A stretch of DNA of 64,000 nt from the NCBI GenBank assembly GCA_964648795.1, contig CAZYMB010000003.1, forward strand, positions 62,001-126,000, written 5' to 3'. A program made the position numbers and the translations under genes. The notes under the pieces were generated by a model. The model was not told the origin of the DNA and did not search any database. It worked only from the letters and a program-made list of their open reading frames with translations. Positions 43,798-53,044 of the stretch are shown here, piece by piece (the stretch's first letter is position 1; every line of letters starts with the position of its first letter). This DNA is from JAHDDW01 sp964648795 (GTDB taxonomy: Bacteria > Actinomycetota > Acidimicrobiia > Acidimicrobiales > SZUA-35).

Positions 43798-44711
43798 TAA
43801 TCCAAGATACGCCTACCAAAGGCCGATCCGGCCAAAGCAACCGCAAGTTCTGCTGTCTGATTTCCCACATCTAGGATCGGATTAACCTCGGTGAATTCTA
43901 AAGACAGCATCTTGTCAGAAGCTGCGACTTCTTCCATAAAATAGTGTGATTCTCGAAGGTTAGTTCCCCCAGGCACGGGTGTACCTACACCTGGCGCAAT
44001 CGTTGGATCACACCCATCTAAGTCGAATGATAAGTGGAAGCCAATGGTCGACTGAGTCACAAGATCTAGTGCTTCGTCGATACAGGCGCTCATTCCCCGA
44101 ACATCAATTTCGCGCATCGTAATTGCTCGACAGCCAACGGACTTAATCGTATCCCTCTCGAGATCATCCAAGTCTCGAATACCAAACAGTACAGTCTTGG
44201 TTGCATCAACCATAGGGACGCTGGCCCCAAGCTGGGCGAGTTTGTCTGGGCCTTTACCCAAAATGGCAGCTAGCGGCATGCCGTGGACGTTTCCAGTTGG
44301 CGAAGTCTTTGGGGTGTTCATGTCGCCGTGGGCGTCAAACCATAACAGTCCAAATAATTCTCCAACCGACGCAGCATACTTTGAGACTCCAGCGACAGTT
44401 CCACAAGCTATCGAGTGATCGCCCCCTAGGACAAGAGGCACACTTTGTTGCTCTAGGGCTCCCGCTACTGTGTCTCGAAGTTCTGCGCAGCTTTGCGCAA
44501 TATCATCTAAGTGCTTTGCCTGTGGGTCGCCGACTTCGGAAACACTAAAGTCTTTGCAATCTACAACACCACCGCTGCTTACAATGTGGCCAAGCTCGGT
44601 AAGACTGTCGCTCATTCCCGCAATTCTCATACCGGTCGGCCCAGAGCTTGTGCCCCGTCGTTTGCCTCCAAGGTCGAGCCCAGCACTGATCACTCTGATT
44701 TGCTTAGGCAT
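43797..44711 (-). CDS. rocF: Arginase (ureohydrolase family)
   Basis: The 304-residue enzyme hydrolyses arginine to ornithine and urea using two Mn ions. Motifs are DLGGKRRGTSSGP at the N-terminus, the metal ligands in LVLGGDHSIACG, WFDAHGDMNTPKTSPTGNVHGMPLA, and SFDLDGCDPTIAPGVGTPVPGG. LEFTEVNPILD carries the late Glu. SPTGNVHGMP marks true arginases over agmatinases. It overlaps ornithine cyclodeaminase by eight bases, so its product ornithine is likely passed to that enzyme. Confidence 0.93.
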   Translation of the reverse strand: MPKQIRVISAGLDLGGKRRGTSSGPTGMRIAGMSDSLTELGHIVSSGGVVDCKDFSVSEVGDPQAKHLDDIAQSCAELRDTVAGALEQQSVPLVLGGDHSIACGTVAGVSKYAASVGELFGLLWFDAHGDMNTPKTSPTGNVHGMPLAAILGKGPDKLAQLGASVPMVDATKTVLFGIRDLDDLERDTIKSVGCRAITMREIDVRGMSACIDEALDLVTQSTIGFHLSFDLDGCDPTIAPGVGTPVPGGTNLRESHYFMEEVAASDKMLSLEFTEVNPILDVGNQTAELAVALAGSAFGRRILD

Positions 44712-45726
44712 TGGCGCCCCCGAACATGAAACCGTATAGATCTTTCGGGTCTGATGGCTCGGCTAGAAGATCAATCTCAGTAAGAAAGCTCGTGCTAGAC
44801 AACCGCTCGAACATAAAGTTCAGCACAACAAAGTCTTCGATTGCGAATCCAACTGAGTCAAACAAGGTCACGTCGCCCTTATTAGGCGCAGCATCACCAC
44901 CTATGAGGGTCCAAAGCTCCGTCACATTAGCGTCTGGCAGTTGCTGGATTTCTCCCTCGATCCGAGTCTGAGGTTCTAACTCAACATAAATGTCTGATCT
45001 GTTGACCAGGACTGGGTCGAGCTCGGTCTTTCCGGGACAATCGCCACCCAAGGCGTTTATGTGGTGTGTGGTTGCCACATCATCGTCATGGAGCACAATG
45101 GCATTGCGCTTGTCGGCGGTGCAAGTTGTAATTACTCCACTACCCGCAACAGCGGCCGAACTAGATTCAAATGCTTCAACCTCAAGTCCCATGCCTGTCA
45201 GGTTCCGTTGTAGCTTCTTTACAGCATCCGGGTCAGTGTCGTGGACATTAAATTTCATTGCGCCGAACAAGGCATGTTGCGCGATGGCTTGAAACTCGGC
45301 TTGAGCGCCTGCCCCTATTAGGGCACTGGGTCGTTGGAGTTGTTCGGGGCTAGCTAGCAGTCTTGTTGCCAAACCTGCAGTGGCAGCAGTTCGAAGGGCG
45401 GTCAGCACAGTCATTTCAGACATAAAGATTGGATAGCCGGTCTCGACATCTGCAACCATTCCAAATGCAACTACAGTTTGTCTGCCAACCTTGGTGTTAA
45501 TTGGGTGCCCGTTAACGTATTTGAATGCATAGCGCTCGTAGTCCTGAGTCGGCATAAGCTCGATCACGCCATATGTGGAGTGGCTGGCTACCCGTGGAAT
45601 TAACTGAAACTCATTCCAGCGACGAAACGCAGCTTCCATCTCATCTGTGAGCTCCACCAAAAGTTGCCCAAGATCAACGGTATGTAGATAGCGACGGAGG
45701 CTGTCAACTGAGCAGAAAGCAACCAT
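44704..45726 (-). CDS. ocd: Ornithine cyclodeaminase
   Basis: This NAD-dependent enzyme converts L-ornithine to L-proline and ammonia. It has KYVNGHPINTKVGRQT, SEMTVLTALRTAATAGLATRLLA, the Rossmann loop IGAGAQAEFQA, and the catalytic Asp in INALGGDCPGKTELD, followed by ELEPQTRIEGEIQQLP. These match bacterial ornithine cyclodeaminases over the full length, better than mu-crystallin or alanine dehydrogenase relatives. It is 340 residues. It follows the LysDH-like gene by one base and overlaps arginase. Confidence 0.94.
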   Translation of the reverse strand: MVAFCSVDSLRRYLHTVDLGQLLVELTDEMEAAFRRWNEFQLIPRVASHSTYGVIELMPTQDYERYAFKYVNGHPINTKVGRQTVVAFGMVADVETGYPIFMSEMTVLTALRTAATAGLATRLLASPEQLQRPSALIGAGAQAEFQAIAQHALFGAMKFNVHDTDPDAVKKLQRNLTGMGLEVEAFESSSAAVAGSGVITTCTADKRNAIVLHDDDVATTHHINALGGDCPGKTELDPVLVNRSDIYVELEPQTRIEGEIQQLPDANVTELWTLIGGDAAPNKGDVTLFDSVGFAIEDFVVLNFMFERLSSTSFLTEIDLLAEPSDPKDLYGFMFGGANA

Positions 45727-45727
45727 A

Positions 45728-46795
45728 TTAAAATTCCGTTAGATAGCGGGCACCGTTTTTGGTTTCCAGGAACGAGGAGAACTGTATTTCTTCTTGCTTT
45801 ACAAAACCCCTGCTAGCCAGTTTGCCAGATGCGACCATTTCAACAATTGCAGATACCGACGTCGCTGTGGTCCAAGCAATAGCGGTTCTCTCCTGACCTA
45901 AGATCTCTTTGGGAAGATAGGACCTTACGAATTCATCTCTAAAAAGTTTCTTTTGCTTCTCACCTTCAGCAGAAACGTGCACTAATACTACATCTTCGTC
46001 TACCGGCGGTTTAGCGTTCGTAAGAATCTCGCCTGCAAGCTTGCGCTCCTTGCGAAGCAACAGCTCGTTAAAGAAGAAGTTCATAAGCTCAACATGGCCG
46101 GGATATCGTATTGTCTTGTAGTCAATATTGTCAATACGCCCGAGATAAGTCTCACAGATCGTGCCGAGGCCACCAGAAGTGGTAAAGGCTTCTAACTCAT
46201 TACCATTAATGAAAATTGTCTCTTTGCGCTGCATTGAAGAAACCCATTTGTGGATACCGTCCTCAATAATTTCGCAATCATTGAGATACTCGTTTACCAC
46301 TCCTTCAGGTGACCAGTTAAATGCATAACCTAAGAGACCAGTCGGGTGCTGCGGCAATGCTCCTACTCTCATCCAGAGTGATCGACAGGTGTCGAACCTA
46401 GCCGCCAAGTCGGCGCCAACTATCCCAATAAACCCAGGCGCTAATCCACATTGCGGAGCCATAACTGTTTCCGAGGTTTCAGCCAGTTCTCTGATGCGCT
46501 GTGTAGTCGGGACGTCTTCTGTTAAATCGAAATAGTGAGTCTTGGTTCGTGTCGCAACTTCTGCGACCATAATGTTCAGCTGATATGGCAAACAGGTAAC
46601 TACTGCATCAACTGTGTTTAACAGCTCCGTCAAAGGATCTGCTTCTCGGACATCCACGACTTCAGTTCTACTAATCGCTGTTCCTATATAAGGCTTTGAG
46701 TCAACCCCGACTACTTCAAAGCCACTATCTGCTAGCAGCTCAGCGACAAGATGACCTACTTTCCCCAATCCAAGTACGGCTACTTTACTAATCAT
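45728..46795 (-). CDS. Saccharopine dehydrogenase-family, lysine 6-dehydrogenase-like
   Basis: The 355-residue oxidoreductase begins with a Rossmann fold (VAVLGLGKVGHLVAELLADSG). The middle has VTCLPYQLN, APQCGLAPGFIGIVGADLA and, in the second domain, TSGGLGTICETYLGRIDNIDY followed by TIRYPGHVELM. The last elements are shared with LysDH, which oxidatively deaminates the epsilon-amino group of lysine to aminoadipate semialdehyde/piperideine-6-carboxylate. The adjacent aldehyde dehydrogenase would use that product. Saccharopine dehydrogenase or a relative acting on other diamino acids is the alternative. It overlaps the aldehyde dehydrogenase by eight bases. Confidence 0.78.
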   Translation of the reverse strand: MISKVAVLGLGKVGHLVAELLADSGFEVVGVDSKPYIGTAISRTEVVDVREADPLTELLNTVDAVVTCLPYQLNIMVAEVATRTKTHYFDLTEDVPTTQRIRELAETSETVMAPQCGLAPGFIGIVGADLAARFDTCRSLWMRVGALPQHPTGLLGYAFNWSPEGVVNEYLNDCEIIEDGIHKWVSSMQRKETIFINGNELEAFTTSGGLGTICETYLGRIDNIDYKTIRYPGHVELMNFFFNELLLRKERKLAGEILTNAKPPVDEDVVLVHVSAEGEKQKKLFRDEFVRSYLPKEILGQERTAIAWTTATSVSAIVEMVASGKLASRGFVKQEEIQFSSFLETKNGARYLTEF

Positions 46796-48317
46796 TGGTA
46801 GGACTTTCTAAGTCGAAGTTAACGCCTTGAGCAAGTGGCAGCTCCGAGGAATAGTTGACTGTGATTGTTTGGCGCCGCATATAGGCACGCCACGAGTCAG
46901 AGCCGGACTCTCGACCGCCGCCTGTCTCTTTCTCACCACCAAAAGCGCCACCAATCTCAGCACCTGAAGGGCCAATGTTTACATTTGCGATGCCACAATC
47001 AGATCCGACTGCAGATGTGAACAGTTCAGCTTCACGAACATCAGTGGTAAAGATGGAAGAAGATAGACCTTGCGGGACCGTGTTGTTTAACTCAATGGCT
47101 TCAGTGAGATCAGAATAAGGCACAACGTAGGTTATGGGAGCGAAAGTTTCAGTGCAGGCGATGTCTAGCTGTGTTTCGGACTGAATAATGGCCGGCTGCA
47201 CATAGCAGCCCGACTCAAAACCAGTTACCTCTAGTGACTGACCACCATAGACCTTTGCTCCAGCGGACTTCGCCTCAGCAATGGCCGCTTGCATTGCTTC
47301 AACCGAGTCAGAGTCTATTAGAGGCCCAACCAGGGTTCGTTCGTCAAGCGGAGAGCCAACTCGAAGCTGTGCATATGCCGCTTGAAGCTGCTGAGTTACC
47401 TCATCGATAATTGATTCGTGAACAATTAGTCGACGCAAAGATGTACAGCGTTGCCCCGCTGTGCCTGCCGCCGCAAAGACTATGGCTCTGACCGCTAGCT
47501 CTAGGTCAGCTGAGGGGGCAATGATTGCAGCATTGTTACCACCTAGCTCAAGCAGAACTTTACCAAACCGGTCTGAAACTACCTTCGCTACTTCACGACC
47601 CATACGCGTCGAGCCAGTGGCAGAAACTAAATCAACGTCAGGGTTCGCAACGAGCGCCTCCCCTACGTCTACGCCACCAATTACAAGCTGGCTCAACCCT
47701 TTTGGAGCTGCTTCGAACTTGTCTATCAAGTCGACCAATAGTTTATGAGCTGCAATAGCTGACAACGGGGCCTTCTCGGACGGTTTCCAAATCACTGAAT
47801 TACCGCAGACCAAACTCAAAGCTGTGTTCCAGCTCCAGACTGCCACAGGGAAATTAAAAGCGCTAATGACTAGTGTCACCCCAAGAGGGTGCCAAGCTTC
47901 ACGCATATGGTGACCTGGCCGCTCCGAAGCTATGGTCAGACCGTAAAGCTGTCGTGACTGACCAACAGCAAAGTCACAAATATCGATCATCTCTTGCACT
48001 TCGCCCATGCCTTCTGAAAGAATCTTGCCCGTTTCGATTGAGACGAGAGTACCTAGGGCTTCCTTGTTCTCCCTGAGAGCAAGTCCAAACTGACGGATGA
48101 GTTCTCCTCTAACTGGAGCAGGGACACTGCGCCAAACTTTGGAGGCTCCCTTAGCTGCGGCAACCACGTTGGGGGCTTCGCTAACAGCGAGAGTGCCTAG
48201 CGAGCCAAGCGACGAGCCGTCAATGGGACTACGCAGGCCAAGCCCGTCAACGACTCCTAAATTAATTTCGCAACCAAGGTCAGCCAAGACACCAGTTAAA
48301 TCCACAAAGCCTCCCAA
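46788..48317 (-). CDS. Aldehyde dehydrogenase, ALDH7/aminoadipate-semialdehyde type
   Basis: This NAD-dependent aldehyde dehydrogenase is 509 residues. It has SAFNFPVAVWSWNTALSLVCGNSVIWKPSEKAPL, LELGGNNAAI with the catalytic Glu, and GTAGQRCTSLRRLIVHE with the catalytic Cys. GGAFGGEKETGGGRESGSDSW near the C-terminus is typical of the ALDH7 (antiquitin, alpha-aminoadipate-semialdehyde dehydrogenase) branch. With the LysDH-like gene it would take lysine to alpha-aminoadipate. It is the first gene of the catabolic set. Confidence 0.87.
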   Translation of the reverse strand: MGGFVDLTGVLADLGCEINLGVVDGLGLRSPIDGSSLGSLGTLAVSEAPNVVAAAKGASKVWRSVPAPVRGELIRQFGLALRENKEALGTLVSIETGKILSEGMGEVQEMIDICDFAVGQSRQLYGLTIASERPGHHMREAWHPLGVTLVISAFNFPVAVWSWNTALSLVCGNSVIWKPSEKAPLSAIAAHKLLVDLIDKFEAAPKGLSQLVIGGVDVGEALVANPDVDLVSATGSTRMGREVAKVVSDRFGKVLLELGGNNAAIIAPSADLELAVRAIVFAAAGTAGQRCTSLRRLIVHESIIDEVTQQLQAAYAQLRVGSPLDERTLVGPLIDSDSVEAMQAAIAEAKSAGAKVYGGQSLEVTGFESGCYVQPAIIQSETQLDIACTETFAPITYVVPYSDLTEAIELNNTVPQGLSSSIFTTDVREAELFTSAVGSDCGIANVNIGPSGAEIGGAFGGEKETGGGRESGSDSWRAYMRRQTITVNYSSELPLAQGVNFDLESPTND

Positions 48318-48383
48318 AGTGACTAGGGGGCTACTTTAGTTGGCGTAGGCCTAGTTAGGGGGAACCTTAGCTCTTGGCAAAAC

Positions 48384-50972
48384 CTAGGCTGCTATAGCTG
48401 AGATGAAGTCCAGGAGATCCTCGTTAGCAAACTGCTGGAAATCTCTATAAGTAACGCTCGCCACTCCGGCATTGTCGGTTACTAGGCCCACAAATGCATC
48501 GCTGGCCACTCTTTCGATCTCTTCACCCAAGGCCTGATCTGCTGGGGTTCCAACCTCAGTAGCGATGATGTTCACAGCCTCGCTACCTGGCAGCAAGTAA
48601 GCATCTTCAGGATTAACTGCGAACACAACTGAGATAGCACAGTTGTACTCATAGCAAATACGGTCCAAGAACGTAACCAAAGACACTCGCTGCGAAGGTT
48701 TCTCATATCGGGCCCAACCAAGTGAACAGACTTCGTCGCCATCTACTACTAACACAGAGCCAGGCTGAGCAACCAACTCGCCTAGCGCATCTACTGCACT
48801 TTTTGTTCCAGGCTCAACCCACGCTTTAGTTGTTGCATCAAACACACTTGGCGGAGCATCAACTGCGTCATCTACTTCGATTGGCTCAAAGTCAGTCACT
48901 GTTCGTGACAGCAGCTCGCCAACTTCATCGATGTCAATATCGTCGTCGTTAATAGATTCATCTACAAAACTGAAATCTGCTTCTTCGACCGATTCTGAAT
49001 CCTCATGATCCTCCGGTGGCCAGTCTTCGTCCCAGACGCCACCAGCGGATGCAACCGACGGAGGATTTGAATCCATTGGGTCGAAGGTTGATTCGACTTC
49101 AACCGGCGCAGCTTTAGTTTCGGTGTGTCCGAGTATTGACTTAAGGCTCCTACCAGTCGGGTGCCTACGCTGCGAACCTTCGGCAGCAGCTAAGTCATCA
49201 CTAATTCGATCCATTGCAGGATTCGCTTCTGTCTCTTCTGTCTGAGCTGGCTCTGGCTCGACATCGACGATCGACTCAATAGAACCAACGTCTGCTCCTA
49301 TGTCTTCTACTTCGGCTATATCTTCGACAACTTCTTCGACTTCAACATCTGCTGCGGCTTCGTTACCTGTTGACGAACCATTCTCGAAGCCGCCTACTTC
49401 AAGAACTGCTTGTAGTTCTTCGACTTTACGCTTTTCGGCAATCATGGCTGCTTCAAGTGGTTCGATTCTTTGTTGAAGCATTTCGAGTCGATCAGCCATC
49501 TGATCCTTTTCTCGGAGTGCTGCTGCATTCTCGCCTTTAAGTTTGCCCTTTTCGCTCACGAGCTCTTCGGTCTTTGCAATGAGACCGTCTCGCTCTGCCT
49601 CAATTTCGGTGAGACGTACTGACGTTGACTGGTCAACTTGTTCTACCTCTGAAACTCGAGCCAATAGCGCATCTCGCTCTGCTCTCATATGCCTTAAAGA
49701 GGCTCTATCTGCATCGCCACCTTCACGAGCTGTACTCAGGTCGGTTAGCGCCGCAGAAAGATTCGTTTGCAAGTCAGAAACTTGTTCAGCTAGCTCGACT
49801 GAAGCTTGCTTGTACTCAGCTGCATCAGCAGAAGACTTCTCTGCCTCAATGCGCAAATCTGCAAGCGCTGACTGCGACTCTTCAAGCGATCCCTGCAACT
49901 CTGTAATTTCTAGAGTCTGTTCAGAAGTCTCATCTTTCAGGCTCTCGATGTCAGTAACATATCCCTGGATCTCAGTCTTAAGTTTGGCTTCTACTGCCTT
50001 AAGCTTGGCGACCTCTTTCTCAAGGTCAGTTGCCAAATTGCCCAAATCGTCGAAGTCCTGCTTTAAGACATCGACACCAACTCCACCAGTGAGCTGGTTG
50101 GCTTCATCTATCTGTCGAACCGCTTCGTCACGCTCGATTCGCATTGCTTCGATTTGCTCACGAAGGCCTGTTCTTGCAACACGAAGACCCTCGCTCTCCA
50201 TGGTTATCTCCTCAAGACGACCCTTGGCCTCTTCATGACCGGCTGTGGCTACAGCAAGTTCGTCTTCGTATTCACGAAGTGAACGCTCGGACTCGGAGAG
50301 CTTTGTTTCAAGTTCGGACCGAACCGCACGCATCTCGGTGAGTTCTTTTTCGAGCTTGACCTGACGGTTTAGTGCATCAGACAGCTGCTTAGACTCGTTA
50401 ACCATCTCTGTAGATACCAGGGAACTAAAGCTCGACGAGAACCCATCTTTCACTTCGGCTTGATCGTCAGCTTCTTTAAGTGGCTCGACTTCAGCGGCAG
50501 GGCTTTCATCAGCCAAACTATCTACAAGACCACGCAAATGAGAGAGTTCATCACCAATTAGTCGGTCTTGACCAGAATCAGTGTGTTCACCGAATGCAGA
50601 AGGAAGTTCGGCGTCAAGGCCGAGAGTGTCGCCATACTCGTCACCGGATAACTGGGCCGGCAGTTCTTCGATGTCATGGCCAGTTAATTCCTCAAATGTT
50701 TCTTTCCAACCATCATCGCGTTGCAACCACTCAAACCCAGCCTCACCCACATTGGCTGGGGTGGCATAACTTGCGACTGCACTACGGAACTCGGCATTCT
50801 CTTCGATTGATTCTGCGGCTGCTTCGCATGCGGCCTCAGTGAGTTCGTCTTGCTTGGTGTACTTGAGCATTCGAACAGGAATAATCTTTGAGTTACCGGC
50901 ACGCACCGCTGCGATCGAAACATTTACCGCCAACTCACAGGCAGACCTGACGTGTTCGTCATAAGTTGCCAT
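48384..50972 (-). CDS. Large coiled-coil protein with C-terminal NYN-like domain
   Basis: The 862-residue protein has a helical N-terminal part (about 1-100), an acidic linker, a long coiled coil (about 190-530, almost entirely heptad-like Glu/Leu/Lys/Arg), an acidic disordered stretch and a C-terminal domain (about 735-862). The last has VLVVDGDEVCSLGWA, SLVTFLDRICYEYNCAISVVFA, VGTPADQALGEEI and LVTDNAGV, resembling the NYN (YacP/RRPP) nuclease fold, in which VDGYN, T.AD..I and VTND are expected. The Asn of VDGYN is absent here. The architecture would suit an RNA-processing or scaffolding protein; function unknown. Confidence 0.65.
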   Translation of the reverse strand: MATYDEHVRSACELAVNVSIAAVRAGNSKIIPVRMLKYTKQDELTEAACEAAAESIEENAEFRSAVASYATPANVGEAGFEWLQRDDGWKETFEELTGHDIEELPAQLSGDEYGDTLGLDAELPSAFGEHTDSGQDRLIGDELSHLRGLVDSLADESPAAEVEPLKEADDQAEVKDGFSSSFSSLVSTEMVNESKQLSDALNRQVKLEKELTEMRAVRSELETKLSESERSLREYEDELAVATAGHEEAKGRLEEITMESEGLRVARTGLREQIEAMRIERDEAVRQIDEANQLTGGVGVDVLKQDFDDLGNLATDLEKEVAKLKAVEAKLKTEIQGYVTDIESLKDETSEQTLEITELQGSLEESQSALADLRIEAEKSSADAAEYKQASVELAEQVSDLQTNLSAALTDLSTAREGGDADRASLRHMRAERDALLARVSEVEQVDQSTSVRLTEIEAERDGLIAKTEELVSEKGKLKGENAAALREKDQMADRLEMLQQRIEPLEAAMIAEKRKVEELQAVLEVGGFENGSSTGNEAAADVEVEEVVEDIAEVEDIGADVGSIESIVDVEPEPAQTEETEANPAMDRISDDLAAAEGSQRRHPTGRSLKSILGHTETKAAPVEVESTFDPMDSNPPSVASAGGVWDEDWPPEDHEDSESVEEADFSFVDESINDDDIDIDEVGELLSRTVTDFEPIEVDDAVDAPPSVFDATTKAWVEPGTKSAVDALGELVAQPGSVLVVDGDEVCSLGWARYEKPSQRVSLVTFLDRICYEYNCAISVVFAVNPEDAYLLPGSEAVNIIATEVGTPADQALGEEIERVASDAFVGLVTDNAGVASVTYRDFQQFANEDLLDFISAIAA

Positions 50973-51085
50973 CTAGAATTCTCCTCGCCAAGTATCCATA
51001 CCTTTGCAACGTCGGCAAAAAAATGGACTCGATTCAATATTTCTCCGCCAAATTTGCCTATAACTATCCGAATAGGCCGGTAGGC

Positions 51086-52108
51086 CTAGTTTAGAAAACT
51101 ATTGACGTAGTTATCAAGTCGCCCTGAACCGACCACTTCCAAGCTCATTTCAACACCATGCTTCATCGAGTCCGCTAACCCCGAAACATAGCTTGCCAAG
51201 CCTGAATTCGCTGCAATAAGTAGAGTCGCTGGGGTAAACTCGCCAGCTCTAAGGTCGGCAAAAATTCTCAGATTTTCTTCTGGGCCACCCCCAAGAGGCT
51301 GTTCAACGACCTCCAACCCAACATCGGCTGGTTCAAGGGTCATCTCCTTTATTCCGTGTGAATCTACTTCGAAAACTGTGGTCGGGGCAGCTAGCGAGAA
51401 CTCATCAATTCCATCGTGTCCGTAAAGAACCAGCCCGTGAGCAACCTGTTTCTGAGCCAGCACCTCTGCTATCAGCTTTGCTGTCTGAGCGCTATTAGCA
51501 CCAAGCACTATGCCGGTTGGTCTAACCGGATTACACAAAGGACCTAGAAGGTTAAACACAGTTGGTACGCCGAGTGCATTTCTGGCTCCTGTTACAGCGG
51601 CAAGCCTAGGGTGAAACTTTCTAGCGAAGACAAACGCTAAGCCTTTAGCATTTAGTCGCATTTCTATTTCGCTTGCTGATTCGCTGAAGCTAACGCCTAA
51701 TGCTTCTAGAAAATCAAATGAACCAGAGGTTGACGACGCTTTTCTATTTCCATGCTTTGCTATTTTGACCCCCGAAGCAGCCGCAACGAAACTTGCCATA
51801 GTTGAAACGTTGATGCTTGCTTTCTTTGCGTGAGCTGAGCCCCCTGTACCGACAATGTCAACTACCCCACTGCCACCTTCTACCTGGATTGACTGGGCGA
51901 GCATCTCTTCTGAAAATCCGACTAACTCACTAGCAACATAACCTCTGTTATTCATTGCGACCAGAAGCTCTGATACTGCCTCATCTCCGAGCTCCCCTGA
52001 CAACATTTCTGCCATAAGGGTTTTGGCTTGGACTACATCAAGCTGGGTTCCACTAGCTATTTGATTGGCCAAAGTTGGAGAGAATACAGGGGGAATTTCA
52101 TTCACCAT
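51086..52108 (-). CDS. trpD: Anthranilate phosphoribosyltransferase TrpD
   Basis: TrpD joins anthranilate and PRPP in tryptophan synthesis. The 340-residue protein has the family loops: ASINVSTMASFVAAASGVKIAKHGNRKASSTSGSFDFLEALG, HPRLAAVTGARNALGVPTVFNLLGPLCNPVRPTG and the GHDGIDEFSLAAPT segment. One deviation stands out: the PRPP-binding GTGGD motif reads GTGGS, so the Asp is replaced by Ser. No other trp gene is in the window. It is divergent from the RNase P RNA gene with only 23 bases between. Confidence 0.9.
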   Translation of the reverse strand: MVNEIPPVFSPTLANQIASGTQLDVVQAKTLMAEMLSGELGDEAVSELLVAMNNRGYVASELVGFSEEMLAQSIQVEGGSGVVDIVGTGGSAHAKKASINVSTMASFVAAASGVKIAKHGNRKASSTSGSFDFLEALGVSFSESASEIEMRLNAKGLAFVFARKFHPRLAAVTGARNALGVPTVFNLLGPLCNPVRPTGIVLGANSAQTAKLIAEVLAQKQVAHGLVLYGHDGIDEFSLAAPTTVFEVDSHGIKEMTLEPADVGLEVVEQPLGGGPEENLRIFADLRAGEFTPATLLIAANSGLASYVSGLADSMKHGVEMSLEVVGSGRLDNYVNSFLN

Positions 52109-52131
52109 TAAGCGATGTTAGCCTAGTAACT

Positions 52132-52504
<373 letters not shown>

Positions 52505-52520
52505 GACCTTAGGCCAGTGT

Positions 52521-52994
52521 CTACACCTTAGGTAGGTTGCCCGAGGTTAGAAATCCATCACGGCCGGGTTGCTCGTTGAACCCGAACCGTTGCCAGCCCC
52601 AAATTGCCAGAGCTGCACCGATGAATTCCAAGAACAAACCTAGTGGGATTATCGGATATGTTGAGCCTGCTAAGTCTGTGATCGAAGTAGAGCTGATAGG
52701 CCACCAGAGCCTGTCTATTTCTAGCCAAGACGCGTCAACAATCATTCTCAACAAGCCTCCTATTGGAAGCCCTATCCATTTACGGCGCACAAGACGAGCA
52801 TTAGTAGTTGCGCCCATTACTATTCCCAAGGCCACAGTGTGAAACAACAAAGTGTTGACGAACCCTAGCTGCGGGATAACCCACGACACGCTCGGAACCA
52901 GACAACCAAGAGCGATGAGGCGGTAATCAAGTCGATGAGTCTTGAAGACCATGGCGACAATTATTGGCGCTGTTACGAGAAACCAGATAAACAC
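52521..52994 (-). CDS. Small multi-pass membrane protein of unknown function
   Basis: The 157-residue protein has four or five hydrophobic segments: about residues 2-17, 27-45, 46-61, 72-90 and 112-133. Conserved-looking polar residues include DYRL, NTLLFHTVAL and DASWLEIDRLWWP, in the arrangement of small metal-dependent membrane hydrolase-like (DUF457-like) proteins, but I cannot assign a family with confidence. It converges on the RNase P RNA gene and starts 50 bases upstream of the PBP gene stop on the same strand. Confidence 0.55.
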   Translation of the reverse strand: MFIWFLVTAPIIVAMVFKTHRLDYRLIALGCLVPSVSWVIPQLGFVNTLLFHTVALGIVMGATTNARLVRRKWIGLPIGGLLRMIVDASWLEIDRLWWPISSTSITDLAGSTYPIIPLGLFLEFIGAALAIWGWQRFGFNEQPGRDGFLTSGNLPKV

Positions 52995-53044
52995 AACACA
53001 CTCGAACCTAGCGGCGCCTATCTAATTAGCCAAACCCTTATCAG

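Noticed and set aside
49543..50238. Long plus-strand frame (231 codons) opposite the coiled-coil gene
   Set aside because: It is antisense to a repetitive Glu/Leu-rich coding region, where such frames arise readily, and its product is a low-complexity Ser-rich string.
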